From Candidatus Leptovillus gracilis (GTDB lineage Bacteria > Chloroflexota > Anaerolineae > Promineifilales > Promineifilaceae): a stretch of DNA of 64,000 nucleotides. Positions 8,799 to 15,330 of the stretch are shown here, piece by piece. Numbering within the stretch: the first letter of the stretch is position 1; each line of letters opens with the position of its first letter. The notes beneath the pieces were generated by a model. That model was given only the letters and a program-made list of their open reading frames with translations, searched no databases and was not told the DNA's origin. The translations under genes were made by a program, and so were the position numbers. The stretch lies in contig JADJXA010000002.1 of assembly GCA_016716065.1 (NCBI GenBank), forward strand, positions 186,001 through 250,000, read 5' to 3'.

Positions 8799-8826
8799 AT
8801 TATAGGATTATTTTGCGAGATGTCAA
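8799..8826 (-). promoter_or_regulatory. Consensus sigma-70-type promoter for padR
   Basis: On the minus strand TTGACA (8821-8826) and TATAAT (8799-8804) are both perfect and 16 bases apart. The predicted start falls inside the palindromic operator. Few other promoters in the window match consensus this well. Confidence 0.85.
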
Positions 8827-8991
8827 GCTGCACGGCCGTTTTGCGGCGCATCAATGAACAGCAAGCAGGCTGTTGGGGTTTATTAGGTGAGGGGAACCAG
8901 GGGAGAGGCCGCCGGTTATAGGCAATATCACCTATTTTCTTTGGCGGTAAAGAGACTAGAATTAATCTGTAGTCTGAATTGTATTGGTAGC

Positions 8992-9029
8992 ACAAGAGGC
9001 AGGGAACAAGCCCATTCCCTGCCTCTTGT
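8992..9029. terminator. 15-bp perfect stem-loop downstream of the epimerase gene
   Basis: ACAAGAGGCAGGGAA (8992-9006) pairs with 9015-9029 around an 8-base loop, a few bases past the minus-strand epimerase stop. A short T-run follows only on the plus strand, so termination of the minus-strand transcript rests on the stem alone. No other feature is evident between 8827 and 8991. Confidence 0.6.
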
Positions 9030-9036
9030 TTTATGT

Positions 9037-10113
9037 CTATTTGCGGCGGCGGCCGAGCAGCCAGAGCAGGAACAATCCCGCAGCCGCCAGAACAGCCAGA
9101 CCGGCTAGCTGCCTCTCTCGGCTGGGCGCGCTGCCGGCGGCGGTTTCTTGCGCTTCTATCCACTGGAACGTTTCTAACATGCCGGTTTGCAACGGCCGTG
9201 TCTGCCACCCCAACTGCGCCCGCGCCTTATCAGACCGGGCGATGTATGTCGCGCCCAGGGAACGGGTCGCTTCCTGGCTAAAACTAGATGGCAAAGGCAG
9301 TAGCGCATTGGCGGCGCCCATGATTGGGGCAAACGGCCGTACCATCTGCGCCGGAATACGCAGCAGCGGCGCTGACTTACCCGTCAGATGGCCCCAAAAA
9401 TCCATCATCTCTCCCAACGGGATCGCCGGGCCGGCCAGAATGTAACTCTCCCCAATCTGCCCTTTTTCCAGAGCCAACAAATGCCCCTCGGCAATGTCCT
9501 CCACGTGGGCAAAGGTGAACATGGTTTCTGGGCCGGGCAAGGCCGGCAGTCCGCGATAAAACAGCTGCATCATTTCGGCCAGTACGCTGGTATCGCCGGG
9601 GCCATAGACCATGCCGGGCATCACAATGATGATCGGCGCGCCTTTTTCGATGAGCGGCAGCGCCACCTTGTAATGCGCCAACCATTTCGTGCGGTCATAC
9701 TCAGACAAGAAAGGGCCGCCCTGGTAGAAACTCTCGTCCACCAATTGGCCGTGCGTATCGCCGAAAACGGCGATGGTGCTGGTATAGATGATTTTGGGAA
9801 TGCCCAATTCATGCGCCAGACGCAGCACCTTGCGCGTGCCGCCGACGTTGATCGCTTCGGCCTCAAGCCCGTCAGAGACCCCCACCTTGTACCAGGCGGC
9901 GATGTGGAAGACCACGTCGCTGCCGGCCATACCGGCGCGCATGGACTCAACGTCGGTGATGTCGCCGTGAACCACAACGCCGCCCAAATCGGCCACGATC
10001 TGCGCGCTGGCGGCCGAGCGCGCCAGCGCGTACACTTCATAGTTGCGCGCCAACAGCTTTTTGATGACCTGTTGGCCGATGAAACCTGTTCCACCAGTTA
10101 CAAATGCTTTCAT
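9037..10113 (-). CDS. Extended SDR NAD(P)-dependent epimerase/reductase with C-terminal membrane anchor
   Basis: About 358 residues. The N-terminus has the Rossmann motif VTGGTGFIGQQVIKKL. The catalytic YxxxK is at YDRTKWLAH and the upstream Ser/Thr at IYTSTIAVFG. The best match is the dihydroflavonol-4-reductase / 3-beta-hydroxysteroid dehydrogenase-like group, including HpnA-type hopanoid-associated sugar epimerases. Unusually, the chain ends in a hydrophobic helix followed by RRRK (LAVLAAAGLFLLWLLGRRRK), suggesting a tail anchor. ATG 10113 is preceded by GAAGGA and starts directly at the Rossmann strand; an upstream open frame crosses the promoter and is not used. Confidence 0.88.
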   Translation of the reverse strand: MKAFVTGGTGFIGQQVIKKLLARNYEVYALARSAASAQIVADLGGVVVHGDITDVESMRAGMAGSDVVFHIAAWYKVGVSDGLEAEAINVGGTRKVLRLAHELGIPKIIYTSTIAVFGDTHGQLVDESFYQGGPFLSEYDRTKWLAHYKVALPLIEKGAPIIIVMPGMVYGPGDTSVLAEMMQLFYRGLPALPGPETMFTFAHVEDIAEGHLLALEKGQIGESYILAGPAIPLGEMMDFWGHLTGKSAPLLRIPAQMVRPFAPIMGAANALLPLPSSFSQEATRSLGATYIARSDKARAQLGWQTRPLQTGMLETFQWIEAQETAAGSAPSRERQLAGLAVLAAAGLFLLWLLGRRRK

Positions 10114-10153
10114 AAAATTATCCTTCGTCAGCACCGCGAAGCTGACCCTATGC

Positions 10154-10183
10154 ATTATACTGAGAAGCAGGATAAGCGGGCAA
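10154..10183 (-). promoter_or_regulatory. Promoter of the epimerase gene
   Basis: On the minus strand TTGCCC (10178-10183) and TATAAT (10154-10159) are 18 bases apart, leaving a leader of roughly 35-40 bases before ATG 10113. Confidence 0.65.
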
Positions 10184-10231
10184 ACTGTGTACCATTGAGC
10201 CAATCAGCAATTTTAAATTTGCGATCCTGTC

Positions 10232-10302
10232 GTAGGGGCGGGACAGCGCGGGAAAATGCCGTTCGCTGTGGCTGTTACCTGTCCGCGCCGTCCCGCCCCT
10301 AC
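10232..10302. repeat. REP-like GC-rich inverted repeat
   Basis: GTAGGGGCGGGAC at 10232-10244 is matched by its complement at 10290-10302, with further partial pairing inward (GCGCGG / CCGCGC). Intergenic and non-coding, it lies upstream of both the epimerase promoter and the tRNA promoter. Confidence 0.65.
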
Positions 10303-10349
10303 CAGCACACCCGGGCAAATCGAGAACTGCTGGTGAGCCAAGAAGCCAC

Positions 10350-10378
10350 TTGCTAGGCAATTACCTCGGTGTTATAAT
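10350..10378 (+). promoter_or_regulatory. Promoter of the tRNA-Val gene
   Basis: TTGCTA (10350-10355) and TATAAT (10373-10378) are 17 bases apart; the mature tRNA begins 16 bases downstream of the -10 box, so the 5' leader is very short. Confidence 0.8.
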
Positions 10379-10393
10379 TCCGCTCGCTTCTAT

Positions 10394-10467
10394 GGGCGAG
10401 TAGCTCAGCTGGTTAGAGTGCACGGTTCACATCCGTGAGGTCGTGGGTTCGAGTCCCTCTTCGCCCA
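10394..10467 (+). tRNA. tRNA-Val (anticodon CAC)
   Basis: 74 bases fold into a full cloverleaf. The acceptor GGGCGAG pairs with TTCGCCC, the D-arm is GCTC/GAGT, the anticodon stem CACGG/CCGTG encloses TTCACAT (anticodon CAC, reading GUG), and the T-loop is TTCGAGT. The T-stem GTGGG/CCCTC has one U-U mismatch. CCA is not encoded. A terminator hairpin follows at once. Confidence 0.93.
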
Positions 10468-10476
10468 CTCGCAATG

Positions 10477-10509
10477 AAAAAGCCTTCGTTTTAGACGAGG
10501 GCTTTTTTT
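10477..10509. terminator. Bidirectional intrinsic terminator
   Basis: An A-run, a stem (AAAAAGCC.TCGT against ACGA.GGCTTTTT) and T-runs on both strands. It can end the tRNA transcript on the plus strand and the PII-like gene, whose stop codon it touches, on the minus strand. Confidence 0.85.
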
Positions 10510-10864
10510 ATTTGATTTTGTTCCGCAGCCCCACCACCCGCGAAACTGGCATCACAAACAAAATGCCTTTGTTGGGTTGAGACAGGTCGCCGATGATTCT
10601 TTCGGCGATTTCAATCAGTTTATCCACCAACTCTTCTTTGTCCACCACGGTGAACAAAGTGCGGTGGTGTTCTTCACGGGCGCGCATCAGGTTGGCGATG
10701 CTGGGCAGCAGGGGCATGTCGTCGCGCAGGCCAGCTTTGCGCACACGGCCGATGCCGGTGCTGTCTAAAATAGTGATGCCCGGCGCTCCGGCCGTTTCCC
10801 AGGCGTCGAGAACCGCGCTGCACACGTTGACATCATCAATGACTAACATAACCATCTGGTACAT
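10508..10864 (-). CDS. PII-like (GlnB superfamily) protein next to an antiporter
   Basis: 118 residues with the beta-alpha-beta-beta-alpha-beta order of PII: a first strand MVMLVIDD, helix CSAVLDAWETAG, strand GITILDSTGIGR, a long loop where the T-loop lies, strand HRTLFTVV, helix KEELVDKLIEIAERIIG and last strand KGILFVMPVSRVVGL. Classical uridylylation and 2-oxoglutarate signatures are absent, so it is a divergent PII-like protein rather than GlnB/GlnK. It sits 160 bp downstream of, and co-directional with, a CPA2 cation/proton antiporter. PII-like proteins next to transporters usually gate them in response to nucleotides; that is the likely role here (inference). Confidence 0.65.
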   Translation of the reverse strand: MYQMVMLVIDDVNVCSAVLDAWETAGAPGITILDSTGIGRVRKAGLRDDMPLLPSIANLMRAREEHHRTLFTVVDKEELVDKLIEIAERIIGDLSQPNKGILFVMPVSRVVGLRNKIK

Positions 10865-10881
10865 CGGACGTTGTCTCCTCT

Positions 10882-10946
10882 GAAAATGGGAGCGCGGACG
10901 TCCCGCCCGCCCCCGGCAGGCGAGACGCCTGCGCTCCCAGGGTTTT
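10882..10946. repeat. GC-rich inverted repeat between antiporter and PII-like genes
   Basis: GAAAATGGGAGCGC at the left is mirrored by GCGCTCCCAGGGTTTTC at the right, with partly paired GC-rich sequence inside. It lies in the probable operon spacer and could attenuate or stabilise the transcript. Confidence 0.55.
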
Positions 10947-10993
10947 CATTCATGGTGGTCGGCCGCAGCCGGTGAAGTCTCCTTCCTCCATTC

Positions 10994-11020
10994 AGCGCCA
11001 GCATCTTGCTGGCGCTCCGT
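10994..11020. terminator. 10-bp perfect stem-loop just after the antiporter stop
   Basis: AGCGCCAGCA (10994-11003) pairs with TGCTGGCGCT (11007-11016) around a 3-base loop. A T-run (11020-11026) follows only on the plus strand; for the minus-strand antiporter the stem follows an A-run, so it may act as a partial terminator or mRNA end stabiliser. Confidence 0.5.
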
Positions 11021-11024
11021 TTTT

Positions 11025-12242
11025 TTAGACTTTGGCCGTTTCTGGCTCTTTGGGCTTGATGGCAAAGGCGGCGCGCAGCATGGGTGGCGTCACCAGGGTG
11101 GCCGCAATGACCATGAAGACGACGACGGAAAACGCCTCCTGGCTGATCAGCCCTTCGGCTAAAGCAAAGGTGGCGACAATTAGCCCGACTTCACCGCGTG
11201 ATACCATGCCCACGCCTAATTGGAAGGCTTCCAGATTGCTAAAACCGGCCAGTCTGGCCCCCAGACCGCAGCCGACGATTTTGCTGAAGATGGCTACGGC
11301 CGTAATCACCACCGCCAGCACCCAGATATTGCCGCTCATGGCCCGCATGTCCACCGCCAGCCCAATGTTGACAAAAAAGATGGGTACAAAAAAGCCATAC
11401 GCCAGGGTGATAATGCCTTGTTCGATCTCTTCACGAAAGGGCAGCCGCCCTAGAAACAGGCCCAACAAAAACGCGCCGGTAATGGCCGCCATGCCACCAA
11501 TTACCTCGGCCGACCAGGCAAACAAGAGGCAAGAGACCAGCGAGAAGGCGATAAGCCCCTGGCTGATGGGCAGCCGTTCTATCAGGGCCGCTAATCGGGG
11601 CAGTACCAGAATACCAACGGCCGTTGCCCCCACCAGATACCCCACCATCCGCGCAATGGTAATCAGAATACTGTCGAAGCCGCCGCTGTTGGTGACCATA
11701 ATTGTCGCTATGGACAGCGCCAAAATGACCAAAACGTCATCGAACACCGCCGCCCCCAACAGGGCCAATCCCACCCGCGTGCGCAGTAGGTCTAATTCCA
11801 ACAACGTTTGGGCCGAAATGCTGACACTGGTGGCCGACAGCGTTAGCCCAATAAAAATGGCGCTGTTCATGGGCAGTCCAAACAACAGGGCCACGCCCGC
11901 GCCCATCGCCAGTGGCAGTATCACCCCCAGCGTCCCGGCGAACGCCGCCACCTTACCAGACCGCAGCAGGTCAGACAGATTCAGCTCCAACCCGGCCAAC
12001 ATCATCAGCAAAATCACCCCGATTTCCGCCAGCAGCGAGATTTCTTCCGACAGGTGAATGTCTTCACGAAAAATGAGCCAGCGATGGAGTATGTCTACCA
12101 GCGTCGGGCCGAGCAGGATACCGGCCAGGAGTTCGCCCAACACCGATGGCTGCCCCAGACGGACGCTTAAATAACCACTGGCTTTGGCGACGATGAGGAT
12201 AATCGTCAGGGCCAGGATGAAGTTAAGAAATTCACTCGACAT
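11025..12242 (-). CDS. CPA2 family Na+/H+ or K+/H+ antiporter
   Basis: 405 residues with 12-13 membrane helices and no C-terminal regulatory domain. Signature regions include LGELLAGILLGPTLVD after helix 1, AEIGVILLMMLAGLEL in helices 3-4 and the conserved GAAVFDDVLVILALS, whose paired aspartates (DD) carry the exchanged ions in the NapA/KefB group. It lacks the TrkA-N domain of Kef systems, so regulation must come from elsewhere; the PII-like gene immediately downstream is the natural candidate. Ion specificity is not readable from sequence. Confidence 0.92.
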   Translation of the reverse strand: MSSEFLNFILALTIILIVAKASGYLSVRLGQPSVLGELLAGILLGPTLVDILHRWLIFREDIHLSEEISLLAEIGVILLMMLAGLELNLSDLLRSGKVAAFAGTLGVILPLAMGAGVALLFGLPMNSAIFIGLTLSATSVSISAQTLLELDLLRTRVGLALLGAAVFDDVLVILALSIATIMVTNSGGFDSILITIARMVGYLVGATAVGILVLPRLAALIERLPISQGLIAFSLVSCLLFAWSAEVIGGMAAITGAFLLGLFLGRLPFREEIEQGIITLAYGFFVPIFFVNIGLAVDMRAMSGNIWVLAVVITAVAIFSKIVGCGLGARLAGFSNLEAFQLGVGMVSRGEVGLIVATFALAEGLISQEAFSVVVFMVIAATLVTPPMLRAAFAIKPKEPETAKV

Positions 12243-12335
12243 AGATCGTTTGCCTTTGGTAATACGGCTTGGCTCCCAAAGCGAAGTATAACCGGGCTGA
12301 TTGCAGTTGGAAAGGCGACAAGACCGAAAGGGTTT

Positions 12336-14108
12336 TCAAAACCCTATGGGTCTTCTTTCTATCACTTCAATCTCTACCTGCTCGCCGCGCCGCCGCAGCG
12401 CCACCAAGTCACCCGATTGAATGGCGCCGATCACGTCGCCATCAAAGCCATAGGCGTAGGGAATGCCTTCCAGCGAGCAGGCCGGGGCGCTTTGCTGGTC
12501 TATGTCGGTATTCACAATGGCAATGGGCGCCTGACCGCGATAAAACAGTTCTAGCAGCACATAGGGGGCCACCGTTGAACCGCTGCCTTTGGGGAAGATA
12601 GCGATTTTGCCGGCCATGCTTTGCCCATTAGCCGGATGCCCTTCTTCCTCAATGACTCCCGTCTCGCGATTGACAAAGCCCAACAAGGTGATGGGCGCAT
12701 CGGTGACAAATGCTTCGCCTTGTACCACAAAATTGGTTTGCGAGGGCAGGCCACGGCCGTTCGCCGCAAACGCTCCGGTGCGCAGAGGGGTGGGTGAAAG
12801 GGGGAGCGGATGAGCCGGTGAACTGGATTTTTTGCCCTGTTCACCGTTCCTCGTGCCGCGTTCCGCATTTTCATCCATGCGCCACGCGCCACGCGCCACG
12901 CGCACACAATCTGCCAGTTTCATCACCGAGGTGGGCAGGCCATTGAGACCGGATTTGATGTAATGTTCCGCCTTCATGGAATTGGTGAGGACGTGGTGGA
13001 CCCAGCTCTGGTCGTAGGGCACCACTTCCGGGCAGGTGTTTTCCAGCAGCAGGGCGCCGCTGGCGCGGATCACGTCGGCCAGGCCGGTTTTTTCGGCGAT
13101 GGCTTTGTTGTGGGAAGAGGTGAAGACCCACAGCGGCGGGGCGTCGGCGGGCAGGATACGGCCGTGCAGCAGCACGGCCGTTGCTTTTAGTTCGCCCACA
13201 GACGCCTGCGGGCAGCCAATGGCGATGAGCGACACCGGCTGCCGTGGCCGCAGTTCGTCATACCGCTGTTGCAGGGCGGCCCCATCAAACAGCAAATGGT
13301 CCTGAAACTCCCCGTCGGGCACGTCGCCGTGACCCTCGATATAGAGCAAGGGGCAGCCGTAGTTGGCGGCCGCGGCCGTTAGCGCTTTGCGCTGCTCGTG
13401 GTTCAACTCGGCCGGCAAACCTTTGATGAGCGGGATGGGGCCGAGCGGCTGCTGCCAGCCCGGTTTGCGCTGCTTGCCGATCCAGTCGCCCAAAATGGAG
13501 AAATCGGTGGGGTCGTCCAGGGGCGTCGTGACAATCACTTCCAGGTTGGGCCGCTGCGCGCCTTCCAGCAGCAGGCCATATTTGGGTGTGTAGCCGGTCA
13601 GGGCACAGGCCAGCGCCGATAGGCCCGATTCGCGGTTGGTGGTCAGGTCGCAATAAGAATTGCCAAAGCAGATGGCGTTGGATTCAGCCCAGGCGGCCAC
13701 GCCGCTTGTCACCACGCCCTCCCATTCGTAGGGGGTGCAGGACTGGTTAGGCTGCACGCCCAACTGGGTGTAGAGCCGGATGATCTCCTGGTGCTGGGCT
13801 AAAAAGTCGGGCGCGGTGATCCGCATGGCGGCGAATTGGGCCTCGTCGCAGCCGGCCGCATTGAGGGTGGTGGGCACGGCGACGCCGGGTCCGCCGTTTT
13901 TGGCCAGGCGAGCCAGGAATTGGCGCAGGCCCAATCCGCCGGTCAGCGGCGAAACGCCGGAAAGGTGGGCGCTGTGAATGGGGATGAGTTCGGCAGCGCC
14001 AGCGGCGGCGGCCATGTCTAGCAGCAGGCGCATCGCCATTTGCCGGGCCAGACCTTGTTCGCCGTCCAGCATAGCTTGTTGGCTGGGGTTGAGTGAAATG
14101 ATTGACAT
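12336..14108 (-). CDS. Aconitase X, large and small subunits fused
   Basis: 590 residues. About 1-400 is the AcnX catalytic domain (VPTTLNAAG, SCTPYEWEG, CFGNSYCDL; cysteines as Fe-S ligands) and about 455-590 the swivelling small domain (GKIAIFPKGSGSTVAPYVLLEL). In bacteria AcnX is known as cis-3-hydroxyproline dehydratase; in archaea it is phosphomevalonate dehydratase, usually made of two separate subunits. The linker (about 400-450) is not family sequence: its DNA contains a CGCCACG heptamer tandem repeat of the intergenic type, so the two genes may have become fused across an intergenic repeat. Start ATG 14108 has AAAGGA upstream. A UbiD-type decarboxylase at 48994 would be the next enzyme of the archaeal mevalonate route. 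Confidence 0.85.
   Translation of the reverse strand: MSIISLNPSQQAMLDGEQGLARQMAMRLLLDMAAAAGAAELIPIHSAHLSGVSPLTGGLGLRQFLARLAKNGGPGVAVPTTLNAAGCDEAQFAAMRITAPDFLAQHQEIIRLYTQLGVQPNQSCTPYEWEGVVTSGVAAWAESNAICFGNSYCDLTTNRESGLSALACALTGYTPKYGLLLEGAQRPNLEVIVTTPLDDPTDFSILGDWIGKQRKPGWQQPLGPIPLIKGLPAELNHEQRKALTAAAANYGCPLLYIEGHGDVPDGEFQDHLLFDGAALQQRYDELRPRQPVSLIAIGCPQASVGELKATAVLLHGRILPADAPPLWVFTSSHNKAIAEKTGLADVIRASGALLLENTCPEVVPYDQSWVHHVLTNSMKAEHYIKSGLNGLPTSVMKLADCVRVARGAWRMDENAERGTRNGEQGKKSSSPAHPLPLSPTPLRTGAFAANGRGLPSQTNFVVQGEAFVTDAPITLLGFVNRETGVIEEEGHPANGQSMAGKIAIFPKGSGSTVAPYVLLELFYRGQAPIAIVNTDIDQQSAPACSLEGIPYAYGFDGDVIGAIQSGDLVALRRRGEQVEIEVIERRPIGF
12880..12903. repeat. CGCCACG heptamer tandem repeat inside the AcnX gene
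   Basis: Three perfect CGCCACG units plus CGC. On the coding strand it is translated as part of the ARGAW linker between the two AcnX domains. It is the only heptamer repeat I found inside a coding region away from gene ends. Confidence 0.8.
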
Positions 14109-15099
14109 AAAGTCCTTTGGGGTTGTTTAGTTGGTTGGTTGGTTGGTTGGTATCGGGGCGGCTGAAGGAGGCGGAGGGTGGGTCGTAAGACGGCCGTCGC
14201 TTTTCCTGATAGTGAATGTATTCGCGTTGGGTCTCGTAGGCGAAGTCTATATCGTCGTGGAGTTGGAAGGCGCGCAAAATCGCTTCGTGAATGGTCTGCT
14301 CGTTGTCGCGTTTCTGGCGCGGCTGCACCAGGTAGCGCAGGGTGATGAGCACACCGCTGCTGGCGATCTTGGTATAGACGGCCGGGGCGATGTTGCTGTA
14401 GGAGATGACAAAGCGCATCCCCTTTACCTGGCGCTGTTTGAGTTGGTTGCGGTCTACTTGCGGGGCATAGGTGTTGATGACTTCGGTGAGGATGGCTTTG
14501 GCTTTTTCCCAATCGCTTTCATAGGTCACCAGGATGGGGATTTCGTTCCAGATAAAGGGCAGCCCCTGGCTGAAATTAGCGATGATGTCGGTGAAGACAC
14601 GGCCGTTGGGCACGTGTAGAATGCGCCCGGTACTCTGTTCGGCGTCTATCCGGCCGCCAATTTCCAACATGCTAAACTCGAACAGGCGGATATCTATCAC
14701 GTCACCGGCAAATTCACCCACTTCGATGCGGTCGCCGACGGTAAACGGCCGTCGCACCACAATAAAGCCCCAACCCGCCAGGTTGCTGATCATATCTTGT
14801 AAGGCGATGGCCAGCCCGGCCGATAAAATGCCCAGGTAGGTGAGCATAGATTGAATGCCCGCCAACCAGATGCGCCCAATCAAGATAGCCCCGACGATGA
14901 AGGCGATGTACTCCGCCGCTTTACGCCAACTGTACAGGGCGCGTGTATTTTCTTGCAAGCGTTGGTTGATGTAGCGCACAGAAAACCAGCGCGCAGCGGT
15001 CATCAATAAAAAAATGAGCAGCGTGGCGAACAGTTTGTCCTGGGTTTCCGGGCTGAGTTGGAATTGAGACTGCAAAAATGTCTGTAAATTTTCTAACAT
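13747..15099 (-). CDS. MscS-type mechanosensitive channel, aberrant C-terminal extension
   Basis: The open frame gives 450 residues. Residues 1 to about 310 are a normal small MscS protein: three helices, the pore-lining helix GILSAGLAIALQDMISNLAGWG, the beta domain RRPFTVGDRIEVGEFAGDVIDI and the alpha/beta end. From about residue 320 the frame crosses five tandem TTGG units (14131-14150) and continues for roughly 115 Arg/Pro/His-rich codons antiphase to the AcnX gene, overlapping it by 362 bp. Loss of one 4-base unit would put a TAA (14127-14129) right after the repeat. The functional channel therefore probably ended near 14127; the extension is either a slipped repeat or a phase-variable form. 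It relieves hypo-osmotic stress in the inner membrane. Confidence 0.8.
   Translation of the reverse strand: MLENLQTFLQSQFQLSPETQDKLFATLLIFLLMTAARWFSVRYINQRLQENTRALYSWRKAAEYIAFIVGAILIGRIWLAGIQSMLTYLGILSAGLAIALQDMISNLAGWGFIVVRRPFTVGDRIEVGEFAGDVIDIRLFEFSMLEIGGRIDAEQSTGRILHVPNGRVFTDIIANFSQGLPFIWNEIPILVTYESDWEKAKAILTEVINTYAPQVDRNQLKQRQVKGMRFVISYSNIAPAVYTKIASSGVLITLRYLVQPRQKRDNEQTIHEAILRAFQLHDDIDFAYETQREYIHYQEKRRPSYDPPSASFSRPDTNQPTNQLNNPKGLYVNHFTQPQPTSYAGRRTRSGPANGDAPAARHGRRRWRCRTHPHSQRPPFRRFAADRRIGPAPIPGSPGQKRRTRRRRAHHPQCGRLRRGPIRRHADHRARLFSPAPGDHPALHPVGRAA
14131..14150. repeat. (TTGG)5 tetranucleotide tandem repeat
   Basis: Five exact TTGG units near the 3' end of the MscS frame. Because the unit is not a multiple of three, slippage changes the C-terminus: with four units translation stops at TAA 14127-14129, with five it runs on into the AcnX region. 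Confidence 0.9.
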
Positions 15100-15264
15100 A
15101 AATCACCATTATCAGGTGCGACGCGCCTTTCGCTTTTACTGCGTAACTACGGAGCCTCTCTGGGATTTCACCACGGAGGCTTGTCCTGAGCGTAGTCGAA
15201 GGAACACGGAGTTTTTACAGGTTTAATCTCTGTACCCTCGGTGTCTTCGTGGTGAGCAGTTACA

Positions 15265-15303
15265 ATAAAACCACAAAAGTCTCCGAGACTTTTGTGGTTT
15301 TAT
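15265..15303. terminator. 17-bp perfect hairpin downstream of the acyl-CoA ligase gene
   Basis: ATAAAACCACAAAAGTC (15265-15281) pairs exactly with 15287-15303 around a 5-base loop. It lies 28 bases past the minus-strand ligase stop. The adjoining 15130-15260 holds degenerate ACACGGAG / CTCCGTGG words of the intergenic-repeat type. Confidence 0.75.
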
Positions 15304-15330
15304 CGGTCAACGGCTCAAGATGGGTCCAGG

